Assembly: GCA_015179025.1 (NCBI GenBank)
Contig: WHUX01000014.1
Span: 1 to 64,000, forward strand
DNA: 64,000 bases
From: Terfezia claveryi
Lineage: Eukaryota; Ascomycota; Pezizomycetes; Pezizales; Pezizaceae
Direction of reading: 5' to 3'
Shown: positions 34,794-46,434 of the stretch, one piece after another
Layout: the number at the start of each line of letters is the position of its first letter
Numbering within the stretch: the first letter of the stretch is position 1
Position numbers and translations under genes: made by a program
Notes under the pieces: generated by a model
Databases searched by the model: none
What the model was told of the DNA's origin: nothing
Seen by the model: the letters and a program-made list of their open reading frames with translations, nothing else

Positions 34794-37700
34794 TCATTCC
34801 TCCATCTCCCAAGGAAACTCAAACTCCACCTCGGGCACCCCCCTCTCCTTACAACCCCCTCCCACTCCCTCCTTCACAGCCCTCACCACCGCCCTCCTCC
34901 ACTCCCGAAACCCTTCTCCAATCCTAATCCCAACTTCATTCCCTTTCTTCCCCCAAACCGTTTCCTCCCCAGCCTCTGCAACAACCTCCCCGAACCACTC
35001 TACCACCGCCATAGCCTTGCCCATATCTCTTTCTAGAACAACTACATCTCGAAGATAGCGTACTAGTATATCAACATCTTCCTCATTCGGGCCTTCAAAC
35101 CCTCCATCCCCATCTCCATCGGTATTTCTATCTTCCTGCACCCAAGAAGAGATAAGTTCCCTCAGCTGAGGGAGGGTAGAGAGGTGTTGGAGGTGTGGGG
35201 GTTTCAGCGGGCGCGGGGGTGAGGGAGGAGGAGGCAGCGGGTGGAGGGTGGGGGGTGCAGGGGGTTAGGAGGTGGGGCGGGGAGGGTAACGTGTGGGTTT
35301 GGTAACAGAGGTTTGGTGGTGCGGTGGTGGGAGAGGACTTCGGAGAGGATGTCGGGGGGAAGGGAGAATAGGACAGTATGGTCGAGGTCGGAGGGGAAGT
35401 TAAGAGGGGGTTTTGGTTTTTTTGGTTGGGGTGGAGGATGAGGTGCCAGGGCAGGGGGGGGGAGTTTGGGGGGTGCCGAGGGATAGGGGTGTATGTAATT
35501 GTTGCTGTTGGTCTTTTTGGGGTAGGGTGGTTGAGATGATGGTATTGAGGAAATAACGTCTTCGGTTGAACATCATACGAAACCGGGCTTCTACTTCTTG
35601 TCCCGCTCGGGCTAATGCTCGTTCCAGGCCGAGATCTACCCGGAGACCCACGACTGCTAATACCACTCCAGGCTCGCGACTCTGTAACCTTCCTCGGAGA
35701 TTGCAGCAGAAGCGTCTGCCGCTCCTTTCTTCCTTTACTTTTCCGCGGTGATACCACCCCTCCCCCCTTCAGGAGTGGAGAAGGAGGTTCTGCAGCAGAA
35801 CGATATTCTCTCAATATCTCCTCTCTCAGCTCCAGAGTCAAGCTAGCAAGAAAATCTAGATCGATCTGTGATGCCGAAGGGGGGATAAGATCACTGGTAT
35901 TCTGTGGGGGGGGTTTCGATGGCCCAGCTACTAGTGGAGGTGCGGGGGCTGGAACTAGGGCTGTGAGTTGTTTTTTTCCTCGTGGAAGAGGAGGAGATAT
36001 GGTGGTTGATTGGGATTTAGATAGGGTAGTGGTGTGAGAAGGAATGTGATTCTTTGATGCTGCCGCGGCGAGGATCCCAGCTCGCATAGTCGACGGAAGG
36101 GCATCGAGAACAGATGGATCGATTTGCGATGCGGAAGGGACAAGGAATTGAGATGATGCAGGCGAAGCAGCCGCGCCAGCTGGGGAGCGAGGGTCTGGTT
36201 TGGATGACTCGGGGTGTGGAGCAGGTGGGGGTTCGGGGTGTGGAGCAGGTGGGGGTGGCATGAACGCCCATTGGCCTGCTACGGGTTGAGGTTTTGTAGG
36301 AGGGGCGGTAAGGGCAGTAGCAGGTTCAGGCTTCCCATTCTCCTTCTTCACTACCAACGGTACAGGCGCGGGCTTAAACTCCAACGTCTTCTGGCCCCCA
36401 GCACTTTCCTCCCCAACCTTGGCTTTCTCCAACTTCGTTGACTGCAGCCCAAACCCCCTCAACTCTACCGGCGGGAACCTGTACCCCCTCAACACCGCAA
36501 TTGCCTCCCTAGCAAGTATATCCTGATCCCAAGTAGCCATTCCCATACCGATACTCTTTGTGAAGACATCACATTCCCCATGACCCAAGAACTTTGGTGT
36601 AACAATTGGTGCATCTTTTGCCCGCTTCATGATCTTGACTGTCACCTGTCTGGCTTTAAATTTTGCCTCCACGAGCCGACGATGGAGTTCCCCCGCCAAA
36701 TTTTGCAAAAACTCCTCTGCTTGGGCTTGTGTCTCGAAGCGAACTCCCCAGCTGACGTCTACACCGACGCTTTTCCGCTCAGGTACATCCCCGACCTCAG
36801 CGTGATCGATTCCATGTGCGAAATTCCAAAGTTTTTCTCCCGTCTTACTACCCACTACGGTACGTAGTCGCTCCAGAGGTGTATCCCGTAACTGTGCTAC
36901 CATTTTGATTTTCAGTTCCTCAGAGAGTCTTCCTGCCAGGGAGTGTCCCACACCAGGAAGATCCCTCAGGCCCAATCCACCAAGGAAATCCAGTACCCCT
37001 TCTGGCTTAAGATGATATTGGCCCGCAGGCTTCGCCTTCCTCAAAGCTAATTTCGCTAATAAAATATTACCCCCAATCCCCACGCTCACTTCACATTTCG
37101 TTTTCTTCCGTACTCTATCACGAATCATCGTACCAAGTACATCCGCGTGTGCCTGCTCCGCATCTACACTTCCCTCTCCAGCCGTACAGCACAATGAGGT
37201 AGCATCCACCAAAACCTCATCTACACTAACACTCTGCACAGCATTCACACCTAACCCCAACACCACAGAGTAAAACTCCGTGCTTGCCTCCTCGTACGCG
37301 GGGAAATCGTACGGGAGACAAACAATATCAGGACATAACTCCAGCGCACGTTCCATCCACATTCCGTTGTTGATTCCAAATTCCCGCGCTTTGTAGTTAC
37401 ATGATGCGATTTCACTACTGACATTCTTCTCTCCGCCTTTTCCGTGAGTGACGACGACGGGTTTTCCTGTGAGATCTGAAGGGTGGTTTCGGGCGGATAT
37501 TGCAGCGAAGAAGCAGTCAAAGTCCACGTGGAGGATATATCGCCTGGGTGCCTTTCCTTTAAGTTTCGGGGACTTGTTATTTGAGGATGCTTGTTGTGTC
37601 AGATCTTGGAGTTTTTGCTTGAGCTCGGACTTCCATGCGCTGAGGTGATGGAGGCGAGATTCTTGATAATATTGTTTGAGGAAGTCGGGGTTGAGGGCGC

Positions 37701-39336
37701 TGGTGGAGCGGACGCGGGGATTGTCAAGGAGGGTGGTGTTGGCATCGGTGGAGGCTGAGAAGAGTTTGGTTTTTTTGGATGCGGAAGGGGAAAGGGATTT
37801 CGTGGGGGTGGTGGTGGGTGGAAAAGGACGTTTTTTGGTTGGGTTGGTTGGTGAGCGTACGCTTTCAAGCTTTATTGACAAACTTGCCTTCGTAGGGGTC
37901 TCTGGTTCCTCCGTTGGAGAAGTTGGATTTGTGGTGGTAGCCACAGCCTCGAGGAATCCTTCTGATGTGGTTCCCATATCAATATCCTCATTTGGAGACG
38001 TGGGGGGGATTTCATCTTTCACGACTGTTACTCGCCGAGGAGTAACTCCACGAGATCGATCACTTACCCCTTGATCCACTACAGTTTTTTGTGATGGTGT
38101 TAATTCTGCTTTTGTGCTCTTCCCATTATTCAGTGTTTGCATCAAACTCTCAACTTCATCACCCTCAGAGTTTGTAAAGCTTTGTATAAATTGCACCTCT
38201 GGGGGGCTTGATTCAGGCACCTCCTGATGTAATGGGGGTATTTCTCGACCAGAGGGTGGCTCGGGCTGGTGTGATGGGGGGATCTCGTCAAATGGCAATG
38301 AAAGTAACGGTGAGGATAGTTGATATGAGGGGGACAATTCTGTGAGAGTTTTGCCTTGTGTTTTTGGAGCCTCTTGCTTGCCTCCTACCCAAACACAATC
38401 CAATGTAGAGGGCGGTTCCTGTTTGGCTTCATCTTCACCCTGTGCGATATGTTCTGCCGCCTCTTCTCCCTTGAGTGGAGACTCTCGTCTAGGAGTGGCT
38501 GAACGGGATTTTGGTATAACTATAGCAAACGACCTCCCATCTGGTATATCTGACTTAGATGACGACAAGGATCTAGTCACTGGTGTTGGTCGCTTGGGCG
38601 ACGATATTGATGGACTAGGTCTCACCGAACCACGACCAATCACTCTCTCAAATGCAGGTCCTGGTGTAACTCTACCAGGAGTGATCACATCCTTATATGA
38701 CACCGTTGCCCTCCTTGGTCTTTGCGTCACCAATCCCACTCTCCCAGGACTGCCTGGAGTCTCAGATTGTGACGGCGTAAACCCAAGCGTCGCCTGCCTC
38801 GCGCCCTCGGGAATGACTCTCCACTGCTCCCATGACAGTAATTTCCCCTCTTTTATGCACTCCACTACCCAAGCTGGCTTCACAACTTTATATCTAGCAA
38901 ACTCCACCATTTTTTTGGGTGTGAGCGCACTGGCGAAAATGTGTGTTACCGCCGTCTTGCCATCCATGTACTGCACAAATATCCCTCCATGTGTGACAAC
39001 CATCTCCGTGAGATCCTGCAGAGATGGATTGGTATATCCATTGACTGTCGCCACGATCCCACGGAAGATCTGAGGCTTATCTTGATTCTCAGGGAGGGAG
39101 CGAAGGAGGGCATTGCGGTTCTGGAGTTTGGCCTTCTTGTGGCGCATGTATGTCGCAAAGTCGCCAAAATTTGAGGCGCCGTACTCCTCGCCGTCCTCAT
39201 CTTTGAAAATGTCTATGTAATGTTAGCTCTGCGTACTCGGAATTTGCGAGGGCACATGGACGGAGTTCTAACGGTCTGCATATCGCTTTGCGAGGACCTG
39301 TGCGTTCTTGTCGGAGCCGTGCAGCCGAGAAGACAT
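34794..39336 (-). CDS. REV1: DNA repair protein Rev1 (Y-family polymerase)
   Basis: Exons 39336-39273, 39212-35579, 35504-35291 and 35165-34794 (introns 60, 74 and 125 bp) keep phase and give 1,427 aa. Residues about 68-150 are a BRCT domain (IFRGIVATVNGYTN ... WVVECIKEGKLLSWEQW). The Y-family core starts near 575; HVDFDCFF (about 581) and SVDEVLVD (about 682) hold the metal-binding acidic residues. Two ubiquitin-binding motifs, each with IDxxxLxxL, lie near 1049 and 1130. A third LPPDILSEVL motif is near 1273. The last exon is the C-terminal domain that docks other polymerases (LRELISSWVQ, VRYLRDVVVLERD). Rev1 inserts dCMP opposite lesions and organises translesion synthesis in the nucleus. 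The last intron (GTTACC donor) is the weakest join. It diverges from POF7. Confidence 0.92.
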
Positions 39337-39919
39337 TCTTGCAGCTGTCCAGTTTTGTGGGCTCTGTGGGGGCGATCACGTTCCCAGCAGCGGTAGGATA
39401 TCGCTATGCCATGGTCCCAAGTGGACTTAACCGGTCACTGCGGGGTTGATGTGTGGTATCGTTGTTCTGCAGCGTGGCGGGGTTGAAGTGGAATGGCTCA
39501 GTACTGTACAGATGTAGTATGTACAACAGTTAGTATGCTATAATCTATATCTATGGAGCTGACGGGTTCCAAGGTACTGTGCATGTGGATGTACATATAC
39601 ACTGTGCATATGCAACTACTGTGCCCTACCTGCATGTATCGTCATACTTGGCACACTGCTCCTGCAGCACACCAGTACCATACAGAGCACTCACATCCCC
39701 ACAACTTCTGAGAGTCTGTAAGCTCTGAGACATACATGCCTCCCCATCTCTCTTCTGCTTCTGCGGATTTACAATGTGCATGTACAGCTCCCCCTGGCAT
39801 ACCTGCTGTTGCTCGTTGCGCTACGAGTATATAAGTGATTGCGATCACTGAGCTTCAATAATATATTTCAACATATTATCACATCATCATCTCACCACTA
39901 TTACCACCCAAACTGCAAA
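39337..39919. promoter_or_regulatory. REV1-POF7 divergent promoter
   Basis: These 583 bp separate the two start codons. The sequence has several TGTACATAT-like and TGCATGTA-like elements (39520-39640) and a TATA-like GAGTATATAAG about 90 bp before the POF7 start. No coding region is seen. Confidence 0.6.
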
Positions 39920-41620
39920 ATGTCCAAGGCAAAGATGAACGACGAAGCCGAGCTCGAGCTCGCCCAGTTCCGAAGTCAATGGCAGCAGGAAGTCACACAA
40001 AAGACTCGTCAACAGCAGCAGCAACAACCTCAGGCGCCTTCATCCACTGCAGCCCCAGTAGCTGGCCCCTCTAAGAGACGGCCTTCCCAGGCTCGCCCAT
40101 CCCAATTCACCCATACCAGGACGAAATCCCCCATATCCCATGTCTCCCAGGAGGACGTCAGTGACGATGGAGCAGGCCCCTCAGCTACAGCTCCCCCAAC
40201 CTCCGGACACACATTCACCAATCCCCACCTTGGCTCCCCCCCATTCGCTTCCCTCTCAGTCAAGGCCCCCAAATCCGCCATGGAGCATTTTGAAAAAGCC
40301 ATTGAGCGTGAAGGCCAAGGCAGCCTTGGAGACAGCTTAAACCTTTACCGAAAAGCCTACCGTATGGACCCAAAAATTGACGCCAAATACCAGCTGAAAT
40401 ACTTTCCCCGGGTGCCCAACGCCTCTGCCAGCTCATCCAATCTCCTATCCCCTCCTACTGGCCCTAACACCACCCACCACTCCAACAATGCCCCCTCTGG
40501 GGGTGCATCTGCTACTCCAGCAGTTCCAACAGAGCCAGTTACTATAACCTCCCTCATCGCCTCCTTCTCCAATCTCCGCATCCAAGCCAACCCCCTCCCG
40601 GCCTTCGCCCCTATAAAATCAAAATCTGAGAAACAACCTGAAACCCTCACTAATTCCCCTCAGGAACCGGAAGAGCCCGCACGGGGCTTCTCCCTCCTCG
40701 CCAACCTCCCCCACGAACTCCTCCTCCAAATCCTCCGCTTTCTCGCATACACCGATATCGCCTCCTTCGCGCGGTGTTCCCTCGTGAGCAAATCCCTCGC
40801 CTACACCGTCTCTGCGGAAGACTCCATCTGGAAAGACGCCTGCCACCACCCCCACTGGGGCTTCCCCTCACAAGTCTGGGACTTTCAATGCAACATCTTC
40901 GGTGAAGCCCTCCCTTACGATTTCTCCTCCCCCGAAGACGAAGAGGAAGTTGAAACCGACCTCTCAGGCCTCCCAATCCCAAAACGTCCCTCCTCCCCAC
41001 CCCCCATAAAATTCCTCTTTCCAAATTATAAAAACTCGTATAAACACATGTTCTACTCCCGGCCCCGCATCCGCTACAACGGCCTCTACATCTCCACCTG
41101 CAACTACATCCGCCCCGGGGCATTCCACTCTTCATCCACCACCGTCACCGGCGCAGCACCAGTCCACATCGTCACATACTACCGATACCTTAGATTCTAC
41201 CCCGACGGCACCTGCTTATCCCTTCTTACAACCCACGAGCCCCCCGAGGTCGTATACCATTTCTCCAAGCCCTCCCGTACCCAAAATACACCAGGCTACA
41301 CCTCTGCTCTCCATCCCTGGGACAGGCACGTCCTCCGCGGGCGCTGGCGCCTCGATACCAGGGACTCAGGAGACATTGATATCGAAACTGAGAGCGCTAG
41401 TGGCGAGAAGTATTTATTTAAAATGGGACTCTGTGTTAAGAGTGTGGGTGGTGGGACGGGAGGAAGAGGTGGGGGGAGATTAAACAAATTAGTTTGGAGA
41501 GGGTTTTGGAGTTGGAATAGGCTTACGGATGATGTGGCGGAATTTTCGTTGAGGAATGATAAGCCGTTCTTCTGGAGTAGGGTCGGGAGGTTTGATAGAG
41601 AGCTTTTGGAGGAGATGTAA
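39920..41620 (+). CDS. POF7: F-box protein of the Pof7/Hrt3/FBXO9 family
   Basis: This is a single exon of 566 aa starting at the ATG in AAAATGTCC. Residues 1-110 are Gln/Ser/Pro-rich. A short TPR-like segment (AMEHFEKAIEREGQGSLGDS ... YRKAYRMDP) lies near 117-150. The F-box (NLPHELLLQILRFLAYTDIA ... SIWKDAC) is near 258-310. The C-terminal half has the family's YYRYLRFYPDGTCLSLLTT and a final RDFW-like WRGFWSWN region. The family supplies substrate specificity to SCF ubiquitin ligases; substrates here are unknown. It converges with the small membrane-protein gene at 42350. Confidence 0.9.
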   Translation: MSKAKMNDEAELELAQFRSQWQQEVTQKTRQQQQQQPQAPSSTAAPVAGPSKRRPSQARPSQFTHTRTKSPISHVSQEDVSDDGAGPSATAPPTSGHTFTNPHLGSPPFASLSVKAPKSAMEHFEKAIEREGQGSLGDSLNLYRKAYRMDPKIDAKYQLKYFPRVPNASASSSNLLSPPTGPNTTHHSNNAPSGGASATPAVPTEPVTITSLIASFSNLRIQANPLPAFAPIKSKSEKQPETLTNSPQEPEEPARGFSLLANLPHELLLQILRFLAYTDIASFARCSLVSKSLAYTVSAEDSIWKDACHHPHWGFPSQVWDFQCNIFGEALPYDFSSPEDEEEVETDLSGLPIPKRPSSPPPIKFLFPNYKNSYKHMFYSRPRIRYNGLYISTCNYIRPGAFHSSSTTVTGAAPVHIVTYYRYLRFYPDGTCLSLLTTHEPPEVVYHFSKPSRTQNTPGYTSALHPWDRHVLRGRWRLDTRDSGDIDIETESASGEKYLFKMGLCVKSVGGGTGGRGGGRLNKLVWRGFWSWNRLTDDVAEFSLRNDKPFFWSRVGRFDRELLEEM

Positions 41621-42349
41621 GGTAGGAGTGGAGTAGGGATGTGGGGGGTTGGATGTTGGATGTGTGGGATGTGGGATATGGAAGGGGGAGGGGGGCCGGG
41701 AGAGGGGGAGGAGGGGGGGCGGGAGGGAGTGCGGGGGCGGGCGGAGGATTGATGGATAAAAGTGGGAATGGTGTTTTTAGTACGCATGGCGTAAGTGTGG
41801 AGGGAAGGAATCGAGTGGGTTTTTCTTTGGTGCTTTGGAGTTACGGGTATTAGTGTCATTCGTTTATAATGCATTTTGATAGTGCTTTCTCTTCTATATC
41901 TCCTCACATGAAGTAGACGTAGAGAAATAACACGCATAGAGAAGACAAAATCAAAGCTCCCAAACTATTTTATTGTAACTCCCGGCCCCTCTTCCAGCGA
42001 GGCATAAAAGGACTTGAGATACAAAGCTCATTTCAATGCTTTGCTTCACAACAGGAGGTAAAAAGAGTTACAATTGAAGAAACATCGAATAGAATAAATT
42101 AAATCCGTCTCACCATATAAACTTAGCATATTACACCCCTCTAGCCATCCATCCCAATAGTCCCCAAATCAAATCTCACCACCACCCTATGCCTTTTTGG
42201 TATTTATGAAATCAATCTCTCTCCCAGCCTCCATCGCATGCTATCACCGGCCCCATCTCCGCGTCCTATACAACTGAGTTGATCCTCGTGAATGCTGTTT
42301 GAAAATGTACTGTGGGGATGTAGATAGATAGAGGTAGTTATATGGGCAT
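41621..42349. terminator. Convergent 3' region, POF7 and small membrane protein gene
   Basis: These 730 bp hold the 3' flanks of two convergent genes. The first 130 bp are strikingly G-rich (runs of GGGGGAG), and AATAAA-like signals occur further right (around 42090). No gene is supported. Confidence 0.45.
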
Positions 42350-42958
42350 TTACTTCTTCTTGACGATGACGGAGCCGTCGGCGAGTTTGTCTTCTACGCC
42401 GCGGACGTATTGCTCGATTCTGAGGACGCTAGCGCGGAGGGCCTTTGCAATCATTGTCAGTTGTTGGAATTTATCTCATTAACCGGATATCAGTTCACAA
42501 TAGCCGAAGATGACAGGGAGGCGTAACGTACATCGACATCTTCCGTCAACAGCTCATTCGCCAAACGGTATTCCTCTAAAAAGTAGAAGTATGAGGCACC
42601 TCCGGCGAGAGTGCATCCTGCGAGGAATCCGTAGAGACTGTAGAAAGGTAGAAGGGCTTGATTAGTTTCTCTCCCTGTAATCTTGCACAAAGTTGAATTG
42701 AGATCTAATGACTTTCCCAGAGTACTCCAGCACCAGGCTAGGAAGGAAATATCAAAAGTAATAAGATTGGATTGGATTGGATTGGAGAGACTGACCCTCC
42801 CTTCACTCCCCCAACCCCCCCTTCTTCACCACTACCGGCGCCGCACTCGTCGCCTGAGCTAACCTCGCCGTCGTCGACGAAATTGCTCTGAACTGATTCC
42901 AACGAGCGACCTGCGCCGCCTCAAAAGCCATCCGACGTGCTACTGGGACAAAGAGCAT
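42350..42958 (-). CDS. Small mitochondrial-type membrane protein
   Basis: The start at 42958 (MLFVPVARRMAFEAAQVARW) gives a basic, hydroxylated N-terminus typical of a mitochondrial presequence. Exon 42637-42532 encodes one membrane segment (SLYGFLAGCTLAGGASYFYFLEEY) and ANELLTEDVD. Exon 42442-42350 encodes ALRASVLRIEQYVRGVEDKL and ends KKK. The intron between these two is 89 bp. The exon-1 end is unresolved: coding-like sequence continues to VVVKKGG near 42830, but the phase-correct donor to the strong CTACAG acceptor lies earlier. Total length is about 100-125 aa. Similar small single-span proteins exist in filamentous fungi; I cannot name the function. Confidence 0.65.
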
Positions 42959-43576
42959 CTTCAACCCTATCCTTCAAACCTCTTACTTGATGGGTATCTG
43001 AAAACTGTCGTGTGAGCCAAAATCCCGACAAAAAAAACATCCAAGACATGGGGTAGTGGGGGTCTTAGAACATGCACTACCTTGACAGTTGGCTCCAAAT
43101 GCAATCAGGGTTAAGCGGTGAACGGTGTAGGAATTGGGGTAATATGGGACGAATGGGAAAAACTGCTCGACTTGAGCTCGGCCTCTGTCGGGTGACGTTA
43201 TGCCGGAGTGGAATGTTCGTTGCAAGATATCTGATTCGCCTTTTGCCGGCGGCTGTGCGGTTCCTGCTTGTTTCGGCAACGGAAAATCCGGGGTACCTAC
43301 CTACTGTAATGGGCGCTAGCCTGAATGAGAATGGTGTGTGTCACGTGTGTTGCACCGTGGGATAATTCTATGGAATTCCGGTGTAATATTGGGATTTAGA
43401 GGCTTGGAAAACCCCTCTAGGCAACTAGTTTGTGTCCATAATGACGATAGTAGGAGAGTCGATCCGCTCATGTAAACAATGCCACAGTAGATACCAATAC
43501 CATTCATACTATTTCAACAAACTTTGGACAGAACCTGTTCAGATCTGGACCCAGCCTGGGCCCCCCAACTTCCCAA

Positions 43577-44560
43577 CTAATTGGTATCCATCCTATCCAC
43601 CTCGTCCACCTTCTCTAGAGGTGCATCCACCATATTAACATCTCTCACCTGCCTCAGCGGTGTCTGCCCCGCTGATGGCACCGCAGACAAGGCTAAAGGT
43701 GTAGCTGCACCGCTTCTGTCCCCTGTTGACCCCCCTAGCCTGCCACTGCTAGCAATTCCAGCAATGACACCCACATGGGTCGGATTCTCAATCTCTTCTC
43801 CCTCTTCGCCTTCTTCTTCATCCATGCCTTCTCTCCGGTCTACCACCCACAGACAGCATTAGCACACGCCCACTAAAAGAAACTCCAGTCACATCTGTGC
43901 CAAGGCTTAAACTGACCATGCTCCTCTTTATCCTCTTGGATCTGCTCCTGCATTTTCTCCAACCTTCCCACGATCTCTCCAAATTGCTCCCTCCTCGCCT
44001 GCCACACCTCCCCATACTGCCTCCTTTCCCCCTCCAGTTCCACAATCTCAGCCTCCAGTCTCTGCATATTTATCTTCTGCTCATCCCTCCCCAGCCTCAT
44101 TACTTTCGTACTGAGAATATCATTCGCGATCGCGTCATATTTTAATCTATTCGCCTTCTCCTGCTGCGCATCTACAAGCTGTTCCCGAAGAAGTGTCATA
44201 TCCTGCCTTGCCTGCTCTGAGAGTTTGAGAATGTTCACCTTCTCGGCTTCATATCGCTCGATCTCGCGCTGGTTAGTGTGTTGGAGGAGTTGGATTCGAG
44301 CGATGGTAACTTCGAACAGCTCGAAGTCAAGTTCAGCCTCTTCTCGGAATTTTTCAAAGTCGAATTGGGATGTGGTGCCATTCGGGTTTATGGGGAGTTG
44401 GGCACAGCGTTTGCCTATGCGCTTGAAAGGACGTTCTTCGACGGTGAGTGGGCGGGATTTGATCAGCGCATCTGTAAATGTTGGGTGAAGCTCGTTAGCA
44501 GGGACAGATTGAATATTTGGAAATAAGCAAGAAAGTGTGACCTTCGTCGACAGCGGACAT
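43577..44560 (-). CDS. THOC7: THO complex subunit 7 homolog
   Basis: Exons 44560-44542, 44471-43917 and 43839-43577 (introns 70 and 77 bp) join in frame to 278 aa. After a short start (MSAVDED) comes ALIKSRPLTVEERPFKRIGK, then about 150 residues of coiled coil (FEKFREEAELDFELFEVTIA onward, with ERYEAEKVNIL and RLEAEIVELEGERR). This matches the arrangement of THOC7/Mft1-type proteins. The C-terminal 85 residues are acidic then Ser/Gly-rich and poorly conserved. The THO complex couples transcription to mRNA packaging and export in the nucleus. The tiny 19-nt first exon is supported by correct donor and acceptor phase. Confidence 0.8.
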
Positions 44561-45160
44561 GATGGCCCTTTGTTGGGGAGGTGCTAGGAATGTGGGTAGG
44601 AGTGGGTAGGAGTGGAATGGACTCAGTGGAGAAGCCAACTGGGAGACGCGCGGATAAGCAAGATAACTTCGGCATACCGAGGGCCCCAGAGAGCTGAGTA
44701 AGCAATTGACATCTAGCACGTGATTTTGTGGAGATTCTGTGAGCTAGCCAGTTGCACTACCCCCCGATCGAGACTAGCACAACCCTTCCATTGCAAAATG
44801 TTGTTCCAACCTGACTAACAAATATTATCATCTCCAAAAAAAACGATTCTTACCTCCAAACAGACTAGAATCTAGTCTGGCTTGCACGCCAGACTACCTA
44901 TACTCAAACCTTGCTATACCGGACTGCATAAATCTGCTGCACTCTGTCTGGTATAGCTAACATCCGGTATAGCAAATAGCGTGGGGCCCGTTCTCGGCCC
45001 GGTAACTTGAGTGCTTCCAAAGATATTGTTTACCTAAACCTACTCAACCGTTGACTGCATATACGAGAACTATATCGGATTTCTCAATGCTACCAAACAA
45101 GAGGGAGGGGTTGAGTGATCTAGAGCGGCATAGGATTTGTGTAAGACAATATCCGCGGTA
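44561..45160. other. THOC7 upstream region with foldback remnants
   Basis: No gene is supported. It contains a TAGTCTGGCTTGCACGCCAGACTA mini-foldback at about 44874-44897, a diverged CAGTTGCACTACCCCCC stretch near 44751, and the hairpin at 44911-44975. Confidence 0.5.
44911..44975. repeat. 65-bp hairpin with TTGCTATACCGGA ends
   Basis: TTGCTATACCGGA at the left is exactly complemented by TCCGGTATAGCAA at the right, with CTGGTATAGC in the middle. Similar GCTATA-C motifs occur near 62385 and 63313, so it may be a miniature foldback family. Confidence 0.6.
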
Positions 45161-45619
45161 CAGTGGTGTCTCGATATAAGCAATCCCATCGGGATTGGCA
45201 GCGAGTTTCTTATAACGCGAGGTTTCTTATATCAAGATACATACAAAAAAAACTAGGAAATGTCTGAGTGGGGTATGTCTGAGTGGGGTATAAAAGGCGA
45301 ATGGGAACCTTCGGTGGCATTATAACGCTTAGAGAGGCTAATAATCTATTTTGCTAGAGCTGATGTAAGGAGAATAACACCTTGGATGCTTTATTGTGGT
45401 GTAAACTCGTTAAGAAACAACTCGCATGATGCGGGCTAATCAGCACTCGCGATATAAGAAACCTTGCATTTTTGTATGTATTAGTAAGCGAATACTTAAG
45501 AAACCTGCTAGTAACGAGGGTTTCTTATTTTCCCATACAAATTCCGGCGGGACCGGAGTATAGTTTCTTATATCGAGAGATTTCTTATATCAGGGGTTGC
45601 TTATATCGAGAAACCACTG
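45161..45619. mobile_element. pogo/Fot1-like MITE
   Basis: The ends CAGTGGTGTCTCGATATAAG and its near-complement (CTTATATCGAGAAACCACTG) are flanked by TA on both sides. CAGTG-type ends with CGATATAA are typical of pogo/Tigger-like elements. The 459-bp interior has further inner repeats of TTTCTTATATC and no transposase. It is non-autonomous. Confidence 0.85.
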
Positions 45620-45732
45620 TATGCAGACATGACTTATGAAGAGTTTGGGGCCCTGTTCTACGACCGGATGGTGTTAGGCTACGGCACGGTCTACTATAAG
45701 CAACAAGCGACATGAAAAGGAATTCATGATCT

Positions 45733-45831
45733 TTTTTTCTTCGAAAAAACGTTTCTTTTTGTTTTGATACTTGTTACTCCTATGCGGTCCCGTCAGGGGG
45801 CCATGAGGAGCCACCCAGAAACCCAAGTGGA
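45733..45831 (-). mobile_element. SINE-like retroposon copy 1, with 12-bp duplication
   Basis: A unit of 99 bp is flanked by AATTCATGATCT on both sides (45721-45732 and 45832-45843). On the minus strand it starts TCCACTTGGGTTTCTGGGTG, continues through a conserved GC-rich head and ends in an A-rich tail. A long, perfect target duplication plus an A-rich 3' end points to target-primed reverse transcription. A TGGCTCCTCATGG stretch could be a pol III A box, but that is weak. Confidence 0.7.
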
Positions 45832-46434
45832 AATTCATGATCTTAGTCGAGGATATGAAAGCTATCAATAGTACACTTAAAATTATGACAGATGCCGACA
45901 CAAGAAAGAAGGTTGAGTATGTGTGATTATGACTGATTAGGTATCAGAAAGGAAATTCTACTTTTTTAGTCTAGTTGGCAAGCATTCCTTTATTCACAGG
46001 TGTCACTAAAATTGATAAGCTTTTTGTTTGTTTCACATCATGATGTAAATCACCGACCTAGATGCAGGTTCCCAGGCCAAGTGGATATATGTACGAAGAT
46101 AGCTTTCTGAGGTTTCCTAGGCTATCATTGATTGATAAGCCAGAAGGGGACTGTAGATTTTACCTAAATAGAATAATTTAAAAGATGCTATGGTAGAGCA
46201 GATTGAATTGAATGCCCGTGAATGTGATGGATTTATGGAGCGAACACTACCCTCAATCTGAATACACACTGTATTTCTTAGTCTGGCTTGTGCATTTCAC
46301 TAGATCTTCACGAATGTAAGATATCCACCAATTGCAAATAAATGAAAAAAGAAAAAAATTAGCACTCGTATGCACCGCCATTTGCAGATGTCATCTCCTG
46401 GAAGGCAAAAAGAAGTTTCGCAGGCCGTAGAGAC

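Noticed and set aside
38342..39073. 243-aa plus-strand ORF opposite REV1
   Set aside because: It is antisense to the BRCT and linker region of REV1; its open frame mirrors codon structure on the other strand and has no own features.
41296..41937. 213-aa minus-strand ORF at the POF7 3' end
   Set aside because: It is antisense to the conserved POF7 C-terminus and to a G-rich tract that encodes only Pro/Ser/His runs.
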